Shown here: positions 1-5,886 of the stretch, piece after piece
How the letters are laid out: each line of letters opens with the position of its first letter
How positions within the stretch are numbered: the first letter of the stretch is position 1
Source of the DNA: Pseudofrankia asymbiotica
GTDB taxonomy: Bacteria; Actinomycetota; Actinomycetes; Frankiales; Frankiaceae
Direction of reading: 5' to 3'
NCBI RefSeq assembly: GCF_001983105.1
Contig: NZ_MOMC01000025.1
Coordinates: 23,288 to 33,684 of the forward strand
Length of the DNA stretch: 10,397 nucleotides
Notes under the pieces: generated by a model
Told to the model about the DNA's origin: nothing
The model's database searches: none
Seen by the model: the letters and a program-made list of their open reading frames with translations, nothing else
Made by a program: the position numbers and the translations under genes

Positions 1-113
1 GCGAACAGGTCGAAGCCCGGCCACATGACCACCTTGGCGATCTTCGACCCGTGCTTGCTCATCCGGTCCATGACCGGGGTCGGGCCGTAGTGCTGAATCA
101 GCTGTCCCTGCAC
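1..113 (-). CDS. AIM24-like protein, N-terminal fragment (runs off window)
   Basis: Only the first 37 codons are inside the window. The start is a GTG at 113, preceded by GAGGAG with 6 bases of spacing, which is a good ribosome-binding site. The peptide begins MQGQLIQHYG and continues through MDRMSKHGSKIAKV to PGFDLF. This resembles the opening of AIM24 (TIGR00266-like) proteins and the start of the AIM24 half of the upstream gene (ENQAQGRWVAQNSKLVKV), where a short polar strand precedes a hydrophobic strand. The gene lies 73 bases downstream of the TerD-AIM24 gene on the same strand, so the two are probably one transcript. Bacterial AIM24 proteins are beta-rich and of unclear function; the name comes from a yeast mitochondrial inner-membrane organisation factor. 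The family call rests on a short fragment plus context and is moderate; that a coding start exists here is better supported. Confidence 0.55.
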   Translation of the reverse strand, partial: MQGQLIQHYGPTPVMDRMSKHGSKIAKVVMWPGFDLF

Positions 114-186
114 CGCGGGCTCCTCGTCTGCGTCTGCGCCGCCAGAGTCGCCTCTGGCCAGGTACGGGCCGTGGTCATCCGCGGGC

Positions 187-1635
187 TCACACCTCGTACG
201 GCTGGACGACGACGAAGTGGCCGCCGCCCATCCCCTGGAACTGCAGGTTGTGGGACTCGCCGCTGGCCGTGTGGTAGACCTGCCGCGAGATCCGGACCTG
301 CGACGACACGCTGACGCGCATACCGACGGTCCAGGCGACCAGCGCGTTGATGTCCGCGAACGTCGGCCCCTGGACGGGCAGCGTCATCGGCGTGCCCTTC
401 GTCATCACGACGATGGTCCCCGGCCCGGACATCTCGAAGTGGAAGATGCCGCCGCCCGGGATGCCGGCGCTCTCGATGCGCTTGACCTCGTTGGTGATGG
501 TCGCGTCGAACGCCAGCACGTTCTTGGTGTTGACGCACAGCTTCTGGCCGGGGCCGAGCTCGACGATGTGCAGGTCGGAGGCGTCCTGGGCGAGGAAGAC
601 CTCGCCCTGGCCCTTGCAGGTCATGAGCTTCAGGCCCTGGCCGGTGAGCTTCTCCTCGAGCATCCCGCGCAGGCCACGGCTCTTGTAGTCGAAGTCGATG
701 TTGCCCTGGTAGGCGACCATCGAGCCGCGCAGCGCCAGCGCGTCCTCGCCGAGGCGGACCTTGACCAGCTTGCTGTTCTGCGCCACCCACCGGCCCTGCG
801 CCTGGTTCTCGGCGTACGGGGTGAGGCTCGCCATCGCGCCCGGCGGCACCGGCTGCGCCTGCGACGGCGGCGGCTCCTTGTACAGGTTCACCAGCGGCGA
901 CGCGGCGCCCGCCGCCGCTGCCGCGGCGGGTGGCTGGCCGTAGCCCGGCGCCTGTGGCGTGGCGGGCGCCGGCGGACGTGCGGCCGGTGCGCCGGGAGGC
1001 GGCGCGAAGCCGCCCGCCGGAGCGGGCGGCGGGGCGAACCCACCGGCCGGCGGCGGGGGCGGGGCGAAGCCGCCCGCCGCGGGCGCGGGCGGCGGCGCGG
1101 GCGCCGGATCCTCGACCTCGCCGCCGAAGGAGCGGATGAGCTCCGCGAGCCCGCCGGCGAAGCCCTGCCCGTTCGCGGTGACCCGCCAGACGCCCTTGCG
1201 GTAAACGTCGCCGATCATGACGGCGCGCTCCGAGGTGAAGTCGGCCCCGGTGAACGGGTACCGCATCACCTCCTGGCCGCCGACGACGATCCGGAAGTAG
1301 CCGGAGGTGATCTGGCTGGCGCTGCCGGCACCATCGAGCGCCGCGCAGAACGACAGCTTGTGGATCGAGGGCGGCACGGCGTCGAGGGTGAGCCGGAACG
1401 ACTCGGTGTCGCCCGACTGGGCACCGAGCTGCTGGATCGAACCCTCCGGCGACTTCGGCTGGTTGAAGAAGATGAAGAACCGGTCGTCGGAGAGCCGGTC
1501 GTTCGCGTCCAGGCCGAAGCAGGAGATGTCCCAGCTGGTGCCCGGAGCGTTGACCTGGATCCCGATGTACAGGTCAGTGCCCTGCGTGATCGCGGACAGC
1601 TGGCTCTTCTGTCCCCGACCGAACTGCGTGACCAC
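187..1635 (-). CDS. TerD-AIM24 fusion protein
   Basis: This 482-residue protein has two domains. Residues 1-172 are a TerD domain: GQKSQL near the start, WDISCFGLDANDRLSDDRFF and KSPEGSI in the middle, and VWRVTANGQGFAGGLAELIRSFG closing it. TerD domains bind calcium and belong to stress and tellurite-resistance (Ter) systems. Residues about 174-266 form a Pro/Ala/Gly linker with three 10-residue units built on AGGFAPPP. Residues about 275-480 are an AIM24 domain (NSKLVKVRLGEDALALRGSM, then GGGIFHFEMSGPGTIVV, ending HFVVVQPYEV). No signal peptide or membrane helix is visible, so it is probably cytoplasmic or peripheral to the membrane. An ATG at 1758 would add 41 low-complexity residues. I prefer the GTG at 1635 because GGAGG sits 6 bases upstream and the TerD homology starts at once. 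The next gene downstream also looks AIM24-like. Its cellular role is not known from sequence. Confidence 0.9.
   Translation of the reverse strand: MVTQFGRGQKSQLSAITQGTDLYIGIQVNAPGTSWDISCFGLDANDRLSDDRFFIFFNQPKSPEGSIQQLGAQSGDTESFRLTLDAVPPSIHKLSFCAALDGAGSASQITSGYFRIVVGGQEVMRYPFTGADFTSERAVMIGDVYRKGVWRVTANGQGFAGGLAELIRSFGGEVEDPAPAPPPAPAAGGFAPPPPPAGGFAPPPAPAGGFAPPPGAPAARPPAPATPQAPGYGQPPAAAAAAGAASPLVNLYKEPPPSQAQPVPPGAMASLTPYAENQAQGRWVAQNSKLVKVRLGEDALALRGSMVAYQGNIDFDYKSRGLRGMLEEKLTGQGLKLMTCKGQGEVFLAQDASDLHIVELGPGQKLCVNTKNVLAFDATITNEVKRIESAGIPGGGIFHFEMSGPGTIVVMTKGTPMTLPVQGPTFADINALVAWTVGMRVSVSSQVRISRQVYHTASGESHNLQFQGMGGGHFVVVQPYEV
988..1077 (-). repeat. Three 30-bp in-frame repeats in the TerD-AIM24 linker
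   Basis: Residues 187-216 of the TerD-AIM24 protein are three consecutive 10-residue units (AGGFAPPPPP, AGGFAPPPAP, AGGFAPPPGA). The DNA copies are imperfect but share GGCGGGTTCGCC or GGCGGCTTCGCC cores. The repeats form a flexible, probably extended linker between the two domains. Repeat number could vary between strains by slippage. Confidence 0.85.
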
Positions 1636-1783
1636 GCTGTTCCTCCCGCCCCGCCCTACGATCCCCGACCGCGATCCCGGCCGGCCCGGCCCAGGCCCCG
1701 ACGCTGATCCGGCGCCGCGGCCACCGGGTGCCGACACCGCCGCTGTGACCAGCCCCATGGTCGCACCACCGGCGGGTACCCGA

Positions 1784-1818
1784 TGTGGACCGGACTGACC
1801 GGAACCTAACAGTCCACA
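1784..1818. other. Inverted repeat in the gap upstream of the TerD-AIM24 gene
   Basis: TGTGGAC at 1784-1790 is the reverse complement of GTCCACA at 1812-1818, with a 21-base spacer. It lies in the 274-base gap between the start of the TerD-AIM24 gene (1635) and the end of the DUF2567-like gene (1910). On the minus strand the spacer contains TGTTAGGTT, which resembles an extended -10 box, but I see no convincing -35 element. It could be an operator for the TerD-AIM24 gene or a weak terminator of the ABC operon. A 7-bp match is not rare enough to decide. Confidence 0.25.
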
Positions 1819-1909
1819 GCCAAGGTCATCTCATCACCCGGTGCCACCGTGGTGTCAACCGGCGGACAGCGCGGGACAGGACACGCACGTCGGGGGATGT
1901 GGGGCCTTG

Positions 1910-2758
1910 CTAGGACGGTCGTTCCACGTCGCCTAGCGGCATCCTGGGGCGCGAGACCTCGCCATCGTCCTGCCCCTCCGGGCCGGGGTCCTCCGAGCCG
2001 CCAGCACCGCCAACGCCAACACGATCAGAACCGGTCGGTGCCGCGCCGTTCGGTGCCGCGCCGTTCGGGCTCGCGGCGTCCGGGGTGTCGACGCCGGGCG
2101 CGGATGGCCCGTCGTCCGCGAACGGCAGCGGACGCGGCTGGAAGGCCGACGCGGCGGCGAACACCGCGTCCGGCTCAGCCAGCCCAGCCGGTTGCGCCAC
2201 CAGCTCGGTGCCTCGGCGCCGGCCGCGCGGCCAGGGTGCCGGCAGCCACAGCGACAGCGCGAGTACCAGCAGCGCCGTCAACGGCAGCACCAGGTACAGG
2301 CCGGTCGAGCGCACCCGCATGTCGACCAGGCTTATGACGTAGCTGCCCGCGTTCGGCGGCAGCTGGTCCAGCACGCCCGGCGAGCGGACCAGGTGGCCGA
2401 TCCAACCAGCGAGCAGGGAGCCAGCGAACCCACCGGCCGTGAGTCCCACGGGCACCGGCCAGCCGGCGTCGGCCGCCCGGAGACGGGCGAGCACCCCGGC
2501 GGCGATGCCGGCGCCGAGGCAGATGAACCCGAACGTCGCGTCGATGTCGGCCTGCGTGGTGAACGCGTTCTCGCTGCCGCTGATGCTGGCCGCGACGTCC
2601 AGGTGCGGCGCGGCGGCCGCCCACAGCAGACCCAGCAGCGGCCCGGCGGCGGCGAGCGCGAGCAGGCAGACAATCCCGGCGCGCACCCCGGGACGCCGGT
2701 ACAGCCGGACGAACCACCCGGCGAGGCCGGCGAGGACGGACCCGATCTGCTGGTTCAC
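1910..2758 (-). CDS. Four-helix membrane protein resembling DUF2567, ABC operon accessory
   Basis: This 282-residue protein has four predicted membrane helices: about 27-50 (LALAAAGPLLGLLWAAAAP), 72-92, 101-124 and 152-173. An extracytoplasmic loop follows helix 1 (PHLDVAASISGSENAFTTQA). A charged, Pro/Ala-rich tail of about 110 residues, probably cytoplasmic, closes the protein. The pattern of GLLWA..AP, a short loop and then three helices resembles actinobacterial DUF2567 proteins, whose function is unknown; I match it from memory and with moderate certainty. The GTG start at 2758 overlaps the permease stop in a GTGA (2755-2758), so the two genes are translationally coupled. The open frame extends upstream to 3322, but that part is antisense-frame noise over the permease. 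The tail contains a doubled NGAAP. Its position suggests it partners the exporter or modulates it. Confidence 0.7.
   Translation of the reverse strand: MNQQIGSVLAGLAGWFVRLYRRPGVRAGIVCLLALAAAGPLLGLLWAAAAPHLDVAASISGSENAFTTQADIDATFGFICLGAGIAAGVLARLRAADAGWPVPVGLTAGGFAGSLLAGWIGHLVRSPGVLDQLPPNAGSYVISLVDMRVRSTGLYLVLPLTALLVLALSLWLPAPWPRGRRRGTELVAQPAGLAEPDAVFAAASAFQPRPLPFADDGPSAPGVDTPDAASPNGAAPNGAAPTGSDRVGVGGAGGSEDPGPEGQDDGEVSRPRMPLGDVERPS
2036..2065 (-). repeat. 15-bp perfect tandem duplication
   Basis: Two exact adjacent copies of CGGTGCCGCGCCGTT (2036-2050 and 2051-2065) encode a doubled NGAAP in the C-terminal tail of the DUF2567-like protein. The copies are in frame, so copy-number change would not break the gene. 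Confidence 0.85.
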
Positions 2759-3657
2759 GCGGTCCCTGCCCGGCGGAGCGCCCCGGCCGCGGCCACCAGG
2801 GTGGCGAGCGCGACGAGGGCGCACACTCCCAGGTCGAGGGCGACGACGCCCCAGCGCACTCCGGGCAGGAACGTCTCGGTCAGCGCGTCGACGGCGTAGC
2901 TGCTCGGCAGCACGTCGCGCACGAGCCAGCCGACGCCGGGCAGGCGGTCGGCTGGGATGATCCCGAGGAAGAGCACGACGCTCATCCCGAGCTGGCCGGC
3001 GACGGTGGCGAGCTCGGGGCGCGGGGCGAGCAACCCGACGGCCGCGCCGATGCCGGCGAGGCTCGCGCCGGCGAGCAGTGCCACCGGCGCGAGGATCCAC
3101 AGCCCGGACAGCGGAAGATCGAACAGCAGGGCGCCGGTGACGGCGGTGACGACGACGCCGGGGACGGCGAACGTCGCGTAGGAGGCGGCCGTGCCGAGCA
3201 CGACGGCGGTGCCGGGCACCGGCAGTGTCAGGTAGTAGTCGAGCGCTCCGGCGGCGCGCAGCGCGCCGAACCGCTGCGCGAGCAGGTTCAACGCGACGAA
3301 AGCGACGACGAGCACGGTGCATCCGGCGACGACCTGGGCGCAGGTGGCCACGTCGGAGATGCTCACGACGCCGCGCAACAGCAACAGGATCCCCACCGAC
3401 TGCAGGGTGGCGACGAACATCAACGGCATGCGGGCGACCTTGCCGCGCGAGAGCTGCCCCCGGTAGACGGCGGCGAAGGCCGCCAGGAACGGCGTACGTC
3501 GCGGAATCACGGGGACGGCCGGCGCGACGCCGCCGCGCGCGCCGCCCGCGGCGGTGGCCGCTCGCGCGGCTTCCAGCCGGTCGGCTGGGCCGGGCGGGGA
3601 GGTCTGGGGGCCGCCGGCCGCGGGAATGTCGCCGGGGGCGACGGGTGCGACGGTCAC
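2755..3657 (-). CDS. ABC-2 type transporter permease
   Basis: This 300-residue protein is the membrane half of an ABC exporter. The first ~55 residues are Pro/Ala-rich and probably cytoplasmic. About six hydrophobic segments follow, near 77-98, 107-128, 150-178, 186-211, 215-234 and 271-293. The stretch between the last two (PADRLPG then LPSSYAVDAL) is typical of ABC-2 permeases. The gene sits directly downstream of an ABC ATPase and overlaps the next gene by a GTGA. The GTG start at 3657 has no clear Shine-Dalgarno sequence of its own. A 16-codon ORF starting in the ATPase stop ends in the GTGA at this start, so initiation is probably by coupling. Alternatively a small indel upstream hides a start at 3704. 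The substrate is unknown; lipids, drugs and peptides are all possible for this family. Confidence 0.85.
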   Translation of the reverse strand: MTVAPVAPGDIPAAGGPQTSPPGPADRLEAARAATAAGGARGGVAPAVPVIPRRTPFLAAFAAVYRGQLSRGKVARMPLMFVATLQSVGILLLLRGVVSISDVATCAQVVAGCTVLVVAFVALNLLAQRFGALRAAGALDYYLTLPVPGTAVVLGTAASYATFAVPGVVVTAVTGALLFDLPLSGLWILAPVALLAGASLAGIGAAVGLLAPRPELATVAGQLGMSVVLFLGIIPADRLPGVGWLVRDVLPSSYAVDALTETFLPGVRWGVVALDLGVCALVALATLVAAAGALRRAGTA

Positions 3658-3704
3658 CGGGGCACCAGCCCTGGCCGGGGGTCGCGCGCGCGGATGGGAG
3701 TCAT
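3654..3704 (-). CDS. 16-codon mini-ORF bridging ATPase and permease genes
   Basis: An ATG at 3704 overlaps the ATPase stop as ATGA. It opens a frame reading MTPIRARDPRPGLVPR that ends in a TGA overlapping the permease GTG start as GTGA. The frame therefore links the two genes with no untranslated gap. It may deliver ribosomes to the permease start by termination-reinitiation. It may instead be the true permease N-terminus separated by an indel, since the offset to the permease frame is 47 bases (2 mod 3) and the segment is C-rich. The peptide matches no family I know. Confidence 0.4.
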   Translation of the reverse strand: MTPIRARDPRPGLVPR

Positions 3705-4654
3705 GTGCGCTCCAGGTCGCGGGAGGTGCCGCCGAGCGACAGGTAGACGTCTTCCAGGGACGGCGTCGCCAGGCTGAAGTCGTCGAGGGCGGCGAACGCC
3801 GGGCCGGTGGTGAGTAGTGCGAGCGCCTCGCGGGCCCGCTCCGGGGACATCCGGACCGTCCAGCGCCGGCCCGCGCGGGTCGCCTCGGCCCCGAGCCAGC
3901 GCACGGTCGGGTCGTCGTCCGGCGGGTCCTGGCGCCAGGCCAGTTCCAGGCGCACGTCCGAGTCGACGAGGGCCTTCAGGCGGCCGGGGGTGTCGCAGGC
4001 GATCACCCGGCCGGCGTCGAGCACCGCCACCCGGTCGAGCACCGTCTCCGCCTCCAGCACGTTGTGGGTGATGAGGACCACCGTCACACCGGCCTCGTCG
4101 CGACGCCGCCGCAGCGCGGTCCAGACCGCCCGCCGGCTGCGCGGGTCGAGCCCGGTCGTCGGCTCATCCAACACCAGCACCGGCCGGGAGCCGACCAGTG
4201 CCGTCGCGACGCAGGCCAGCCGGCGCTGGCCGCCGGAGATCTTCCCGAGCGGCCGGTCGGCGACGTCCGCGAGCCCGAGCTCGTCGAGCACGGCGTCCCG
4301 CTCGACCCTCGCCGCGGCCTTCGTCAGACCGCGCATCCGGCCGGTGGTCTCGACCGCGGTGGCGACCGGCAGGTCGGCCAGCGCCAGATCGCTCTGGCCG
4401 AGATAGGCGGCGAGCCGCGCCGGCAGGTCAGGCCGGGCGACGACGTCGTGCCCGAACAGCTCGATACTGCCTTCGTCCGGCCGCAGCAGCCCCATCAGCA
4501 GCCGCACCAGCGTCGTCTTCCCCGCGCCGTTCGGCCCGAGAATCCCGAACACCTCGCCAGCGGGGACGTCGAGGTCAATGCGGTCGTTGGCGACCACAAA
4601 GGTGTCCCCTGCCCGGTGCCGACGGGTCAGGCCCCGGACGGCGAAGCTACGCAC
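3701..4654 (-). CDS. ABC transporter ATP-binding protein (DrrA-like)
   Basis: This 317-residue protein supplies ATP hydrolysis to the ABC-2 permease encoded downstream. Visible motifs in order are Walker A GPNGAGKTT (40-48), the Q-loop in YLGQSD (Q87), signature ISGGQRR (139-145), Walker B VLVLDEP (D163, E164), D-loop GLDPRS, and the H-loop in LITHN (H197). A C-terminal extension ends in PSLEDVYLSLGG (from 298), typical of DrrA/DUF4162-type exporter ATPases. The start is uncertain. GTG at 4654 puts the ABC fold immediately after the N-terminus but has only a weak GGGA upstream. In-frame GTGs at 4717 and 4774 would add 21 or 40 residues lacking obvious family similarity and would overlap repeated sequence. 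The stop overlaps the mini-ORF start as ATGA. Substrate unknown. Confidence 0.9.
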   Translation of the reverse strand: MRSFAVRGLTRRHRAGDTFVVANDRIDLDVPAGEVFGILGPNGAGKTTLVRLLMGLLRPDEGSIELFGHDVVARPDLPARLAAYLGQSDLALADLPVATAVETTGRMRGLTKAAARVERDAVLDELGLADVADRPLGKISGGQRRLACVATALVGSRPVLVLDEPTTGLDPRSRRAVWTALRRRRDEAGVTVVLITHNVLEAETVLDRVAVLDAGRVIACDTPGRLKALVDSDVRLELAWRQDPPDDDPTVRWLGAEATRAGRRWTVRMSPERAREALALLTTGPAFAALDDFSLATPSLEDVYLSLGGTSRDLERT

Positions 4655-4661
4655 CCGACCA

Positions 4662-4709
4662 TTGTCCCGTACGCCAGGCGTTGTCCGTACGGCCGCACTG
4701 TCCGGAACG
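4662..4709. promoter_or_regulatory. Spaced TTGTCC-CGTACG repeats near the ABC operon start
   Basis: TTGTCCCGTACG (4662-4673), TTGTCCGTACG (4681-4691) and the looser CTGTCCGGAACG (4698-4709) occur in one orientation, 19 and 17 bases apart start to start. CCGTACGG (4685-4692) is also an 8-bp palindrome. If the ATPase starts at 4654, these lie just upstream of it, where an operator or promoter would be. If translation starts at 4717 or 4774 they are coding. The regulator is unknown. Confidence 0.3.
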
Positions 4710-4764
4710 TCACTCACCCGGCCGCGCTCGGTGCGCGCGCGAGGCCGCGCGACCGCGGACAGGG

Positions 4765-4798
4765 CGAACGTCACACTCTTCGAACGTCACGACACTCT
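4765..4798. repeat. Tandem CGAACGTCAC direct repeat upstream of the ABC operon
   Basis: CGAACGTCAC occurs at 4765-4774 and again at 4781-4790, 16 bases apart. Each copy is followed by ACTCT, directly in the first and after GAC in the second. The 9-mer GAACGTCAC occurs a third time at 4705-4713. The copies lie between the end of the DUF6308 gene (4814) and the ATPase start. They could be binding sites for a regulator of the ABC operon, but no regulator gene is nearby. Confidence 0.4.
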
Positions 4799-4813
4799 CA
4801 TCCGTGCCCTGCC

Positions 4814-5458
4814 TCAGACCGCGCTGCTCATCCAGACGACGATGTCCAGCATCCGCAGCGAGGAGACGGGCGGGCCGCCGACGGGGACGAGGGTCGCCAG
4901 GCGCTGGAACTCCTCGGCGTTCTCGCGCAGGTCGTACTGCATGGCGCGGACCAGCAGCTGCATGTACTGGCGCCAGGAACGGCCGTCCTTCGGTGCCGCC
5001 GGGACGCAGTTCTCGTGCTGGTAGAAGATCCGGACCTTGGAGTCGAACAGCGGGACGAGGGCGGGCCGCTTGCGGTGCAGCACCTTGGCGATGAGCGAGC
5101 CCTTGACGTCGCGGTCGAAGACGTCCGGGTCGTCGAGCGGGTCGTACAGCGCGGCGACGAGGTCGAGGGTGACGTCGTCGGCCTCGATGAGCTCGATCCC
5201 GGGCGGCAGCCTGTCCAGCGCGCGCTGCAGCAGTGGCAGCAGCGCGGTGAGGGTGTGCAGCCGGTCGATGTCCACGCCGACGCCCAGCAGGCAGGGCGCG
5301 AGCAGGTCCCCGGTGCAGAGCAGGTCCGGATCGCCGTTCGTGACCAGGCCGTCGTAGTACGGGTAGGCGTAGCGCAGCCCACGCTTGCGCGGTCCCAGAT
5401 ACTCCTCGAGCAGGCTCTCCGCGTCGAAGACCTCCCGGGTGCCCATCGCCAGCTTCAC
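4814..5458 (-). CDS. DUF6308 family protein
   Basis: This 214-residue soluble protein matches, from memory, the actinobacterial DUF6308 family. The tell-tale segments are KGSLIAKVLHRKRPALVPLFD (split here as KGSLIAKVLH at 119-128 and RKRPALVPLFD at 129-139) and the C-terminal SSLRMLDIVVWM (199-210). The family has no established biochemical role. The AK-LHRKRP-L-P-FD stretch loosely recalls a helix-hairpin-helix element, which is my inference only. The open frame runs up to 5716, but I place the start at GTG 5458. GGGGAG lies 6 bases upstream there, and the extra N-terminal residues are low-complexity and unlike the family. It lies about 160 bases upstream of the ABC ATPase on the same strand, with no clear terminator between. 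It is transcribed divergently from the PhzF gene, across a region rich in palindromes. Confidence 0.8.
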   Translation of the reverse strand: MKLAMGTREVFDAESLLEEYLGPRKRGLRYAYPYYDGLVTNGDPDLLCTGDLLAPCLLGVGVDIDRLHTLTALLPLLQRALDRLPPGIELIEADDVTLDLVAALYDPLDDPDVFDRDVKGSLIAKVLHRKRPALVPLFDSKVRIFYQHENCVPAAPKDGRSWRQYMQLLVRAMQYDLRENAEEFQRLATLVPVGGPPVSSLRMLDIVVWMSSAV

Positions 5459-5538
5459 CGAAAGCTCCCCATCCTTCACGTCTGGTGCCGTCTCTGGCCG
5501 CGCGGGCGCCGTTGCCGTCCGCCTGTGAGGGGTGTTTC

Positions 5539-5571
5539 CCCCGGTACCGGGGCACGCGAGGCCAGTGCCCC
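5539..5571. promoter_or_regulatory. Palindrome CCCCGGTACCGGGG with overlapping hairpin, upstream of DUF6308 gene
   Basis: CCCCGGTACCGGGG at 5539-5552 is a perfect 14-bp palindrome. Its right end is reused in a second inverted repeat, GGGGCAC (5549-5555) with GTGCCCC (5565-5571) around a 9-base loop. The pair lies 81-113 bases upstream of the DUF6308 start. It could be an operator. If transcribed, it would be two competing RNA hairpins in the leader. Confidence 0.4.
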
Positions 5572-5833
5572 AAACAGTACGGCCGAGCGTGGCGCTCCGT
5601 GACCATCCGTCGGAATCGTCACTGATCGCCCCGAGCACCCAGCGGCGATCCCCGCGCGCCACTTTGGTCGGTACGGGCATCTCATCATCTCCCGACCCGC
5701 CATCCCCGGGAAGCACCGGTTACCGCCCGCGGGCACGCCGCCAGGCTGTCCCCGGCTGTCCTTTTTGGACCAGCCACGGCCGGCGGAACAGGACGGCGTC
5801 ACCCGAGCCAGCGACAACGGGGAGACGCCCGCC

Positions 5834-5860
5834 ATGAGTCGCCACGACGTCGTGACGTGA
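5834..5860 (+). CDS. Possible 8-codon upstream ORF before the PhzF-like gene
   Basis: ATG at 5834 is preceded by GGGGAG (5819-5824) with 9 bases of spacing, a better ribosome-binding site than that of the PhzF-like gene. The frame reads MSRHDVVT and stops at 5860, 26 bases before the PhzF ATG. It overlaps both palindromes here. It may be a regulatory leader peptide or chance. Confidence 0.3.
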   Translation: MSRHDVVT

Positions 5861-5868
5861 CGGTCACG
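5843..5868. promoter_or_regulatory. Two adjacent palindromes upstream of the PhzF-like gene
   Basis: CACGACGTCGTG (5843-5854) is a perfect 12-bp palindrome. One base later, CGTGACGGTCACG (5856-5868) is a 13-base palindrome with a single central base. GTGACG occurs at 5852, 5857 and 5874. The cluster ends 18 bases before the ATG at 5887, a position where a bound repressor would block initiation. The cognate regulator is unknown. Confidence 0.45.
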
Positions 5869-5886
5869 ATGTGGTGACGTAGCCGT

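Larger units (their letters stand above)
5459..5886. other. 428-base divergent intergenic region, palindrome-rich
   Basis: This gap separates the DUF6308 gene (minus) from the PhzF-like gene (plus). Frames crossing it on both strands look like noise without family similarity. It holds a 14-bp palindrome at 5539-5552 and an overlapping hairpin to 5571. GGCTGTCC is repeated directly at 5744-5751 and 5754-5761, and the second copy can pair with GGACCAGCC at 5767-5775 across TTTTT with one bulged base. Two abutting palindromes lie at 5843-5868. It presumably contains the promoters of both genes, but I cannot place -35/-10 boxes with confidence. Confidence 0.6.

Noticed and set aside
217..1707. 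Long open frame on the plus strand opposite the TerD-AIM24 gene (496 codons).
   Set aside because: Its translation is Arg/Ala/Gly-rich without family motifs, and the minus strand encodes clear TerD and AIM24 domains. It is a GC-driven antisense frame.
1636..1758. ATG at 1758 as the start of the TerD-AIM24 gene.
   Set aside because: It adds 41 low-complexity residues, whereas the GTG at 1635 has GGAGG at ideal spacing and begins the TerD homology.
2759..3322. N-terminal extension of the DUF2567-like frame across the permease gene.
   Set aside because: Arg-rich out-of-frame reading of a well-supported permease. The GTG at 2758 with the GTGA overlap explains the true start.
4064..5602. Long plus-strand open frame (512 codons) opposite the ABC ATPase and DUF6308 genes.
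   Set aside because: Low-complexity product crossing two good minus-strand genes and their intergenic gap, with no recognisable domain.
5754..5775. Hairpin around TTTTT as a terminator.
   Set aside because: The T-run is in the loop and not after the stem, the stem has a bulge, and no gene ends there. Kept only as a note in the intergenic entry.
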